A DNA stretch of 64,000 nucleotides from Candidatus Tepidiaquacella proteinivora (GTDB taxonomy: Bacteria; Bacteroidota; Ignavibacteria; Tepidaquicellales; Tepidaquicellaceae), in contig CP054675.1 of assembly GCA_013348845.1 (NCBI GenBank), positions 1,435,501 to 1,499,500 of the forward strand, read 5' to 3'. This document shows positions 63,955 through 64,000 of the stretch, piece by piece; the stretch's first letter is position 1; every line of letters starts with the position of its first letter. The translations under genes were made by a program, and so were the position numbers. The notes under the pieces are model-generated. The model was not told the origin of the DNA. It saw only the letters and a list, made by a program, of their open reading frames with translations, and made no database searches.

Positions 63955-64000
63955 ATGAACACGAAAATCTCCGTCATTTGCCGGTTCCTGGGAGACAGCG
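63955..64000 (+). CDS. Possible start of a gene cut by the window end
   Basis: An ATG at 63955 opens a frame of 15 codons to the end of the window with no stop, preceded by GAGA a few bases upstream. The last 46 bases are about half G+C, while the preceding 190 bases are extremely AT-rich, so something other than spacer begins here. It may be a coding start or the edge of a repeat or RNA gene. There is too little sequence to name it. Confidence 0.3.
   Translation, partial: MNTKISVICRFLGDS

Noticed and set aside
1-64000. Mobile elements, phage genes, toxin-antitoxin pairs and defence systems
   Set aside because: No transposase, integrase, phage structural protein, Cas protein, restriction enzyme or recognisable toxin was found; AddAB is a housekeeping repair system.

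Overview
The window is a strongly AT-rich bacterial chromosome segment with no rRNA, prophage, insertion sequence or CRISPR array. It most likely comes from the Ignavibacteria/Bacteroidota-Chlorobi lineage. Five secreted proteins end in a C-terminal domain of the 'YPNPFNP ... IYDMxGRE ... SGVYFY' kind, the type A sorting tail common in Ignavibacteria and relatives. Bacteroidota-type AddAB-like proteins, a stand-alone RapZ C-terminal domain, a cobalamin-dependent ribonucleotide reductase and many GT2 glycosyltransferases fit the same assignment, which is inference from gene content, not a database match. TTG is used often as a start codon, and purine-rich ribosome binding sites are present before only some genes.

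Layout: 1-3.1 kb holds two overlapping sensor histidine kinase genes (the first cut by the window edge). 3.1-4.8 kb holds a tryptophan/histidine-rich secreted protein on the minus strand and tRNA-Ser(GGA). 4.9-12.2 kb is a mixed plus-strand stretch: RhaD-like aldolase, APC permease, radical SAM/SPASM protein, HtpX, B12-binding radical SAM protein, a small DUF4189-like secreted protein and a fatty-acid-hydroxylase-family membrane enzyme. 12.3-17.7 kb is a minus-strand DNA metabolism unit, nrdJ-recA-recX. 17.9-28.0 kb is a plus-strand envelope glycan region: YfhO-like protein, PrsW-like protease, a flippase fused to a GT2 domain, three GT2 enzymes and a GT9 heptosyltransferase-like enzyme. It is followed by nadD, a Yip1-like protein and tag.

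30.1-38.8 kb holds a secreted repeat protein, addA- and addB-like recombination nuclease genes and a TPR lipoprotein. 39.7-45.4 kb is an apparent operon of TPR/outer-membrane-barrel protein, NfrB-like inner-membrane glycosyltransferase, UDP-GlcNAc 2-epimerase and a secreted S15-like hydrolase, closed by a clear terminator. It resembles a reduced form of the enterobacterial NfrA/NfrB/WecB exopolysaccharide system and is the most interesting locus here. 45.6-57 kb carries secreted proteins with sorting tails (glycosidase-like, endonuclease I, propeller, sialidase-like), acetyl-CoA synthetase, RapZ-C, a YbjQ family protein, a DUF4349 lipoprotein and a short tandem repeat block. 57.2-63.8 kb is a minus-strand run: C69 dipeptidase, a class V aminotransferase, hypA, hypB and hypF. 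The last four form a tight operon for [NiFe]-hydrogenase maturation without hypC, hypD, hypE or structural genes in view.

Together the genes describe a Gram-negative cell that secretes many proteins through a sorting-tail-dependent route, builds complex surface glycans, depends on cobalamin (NrdJ, B12-binding radical SAM protein), uses acetate and probably matures a [NiFe] hydrogenase.
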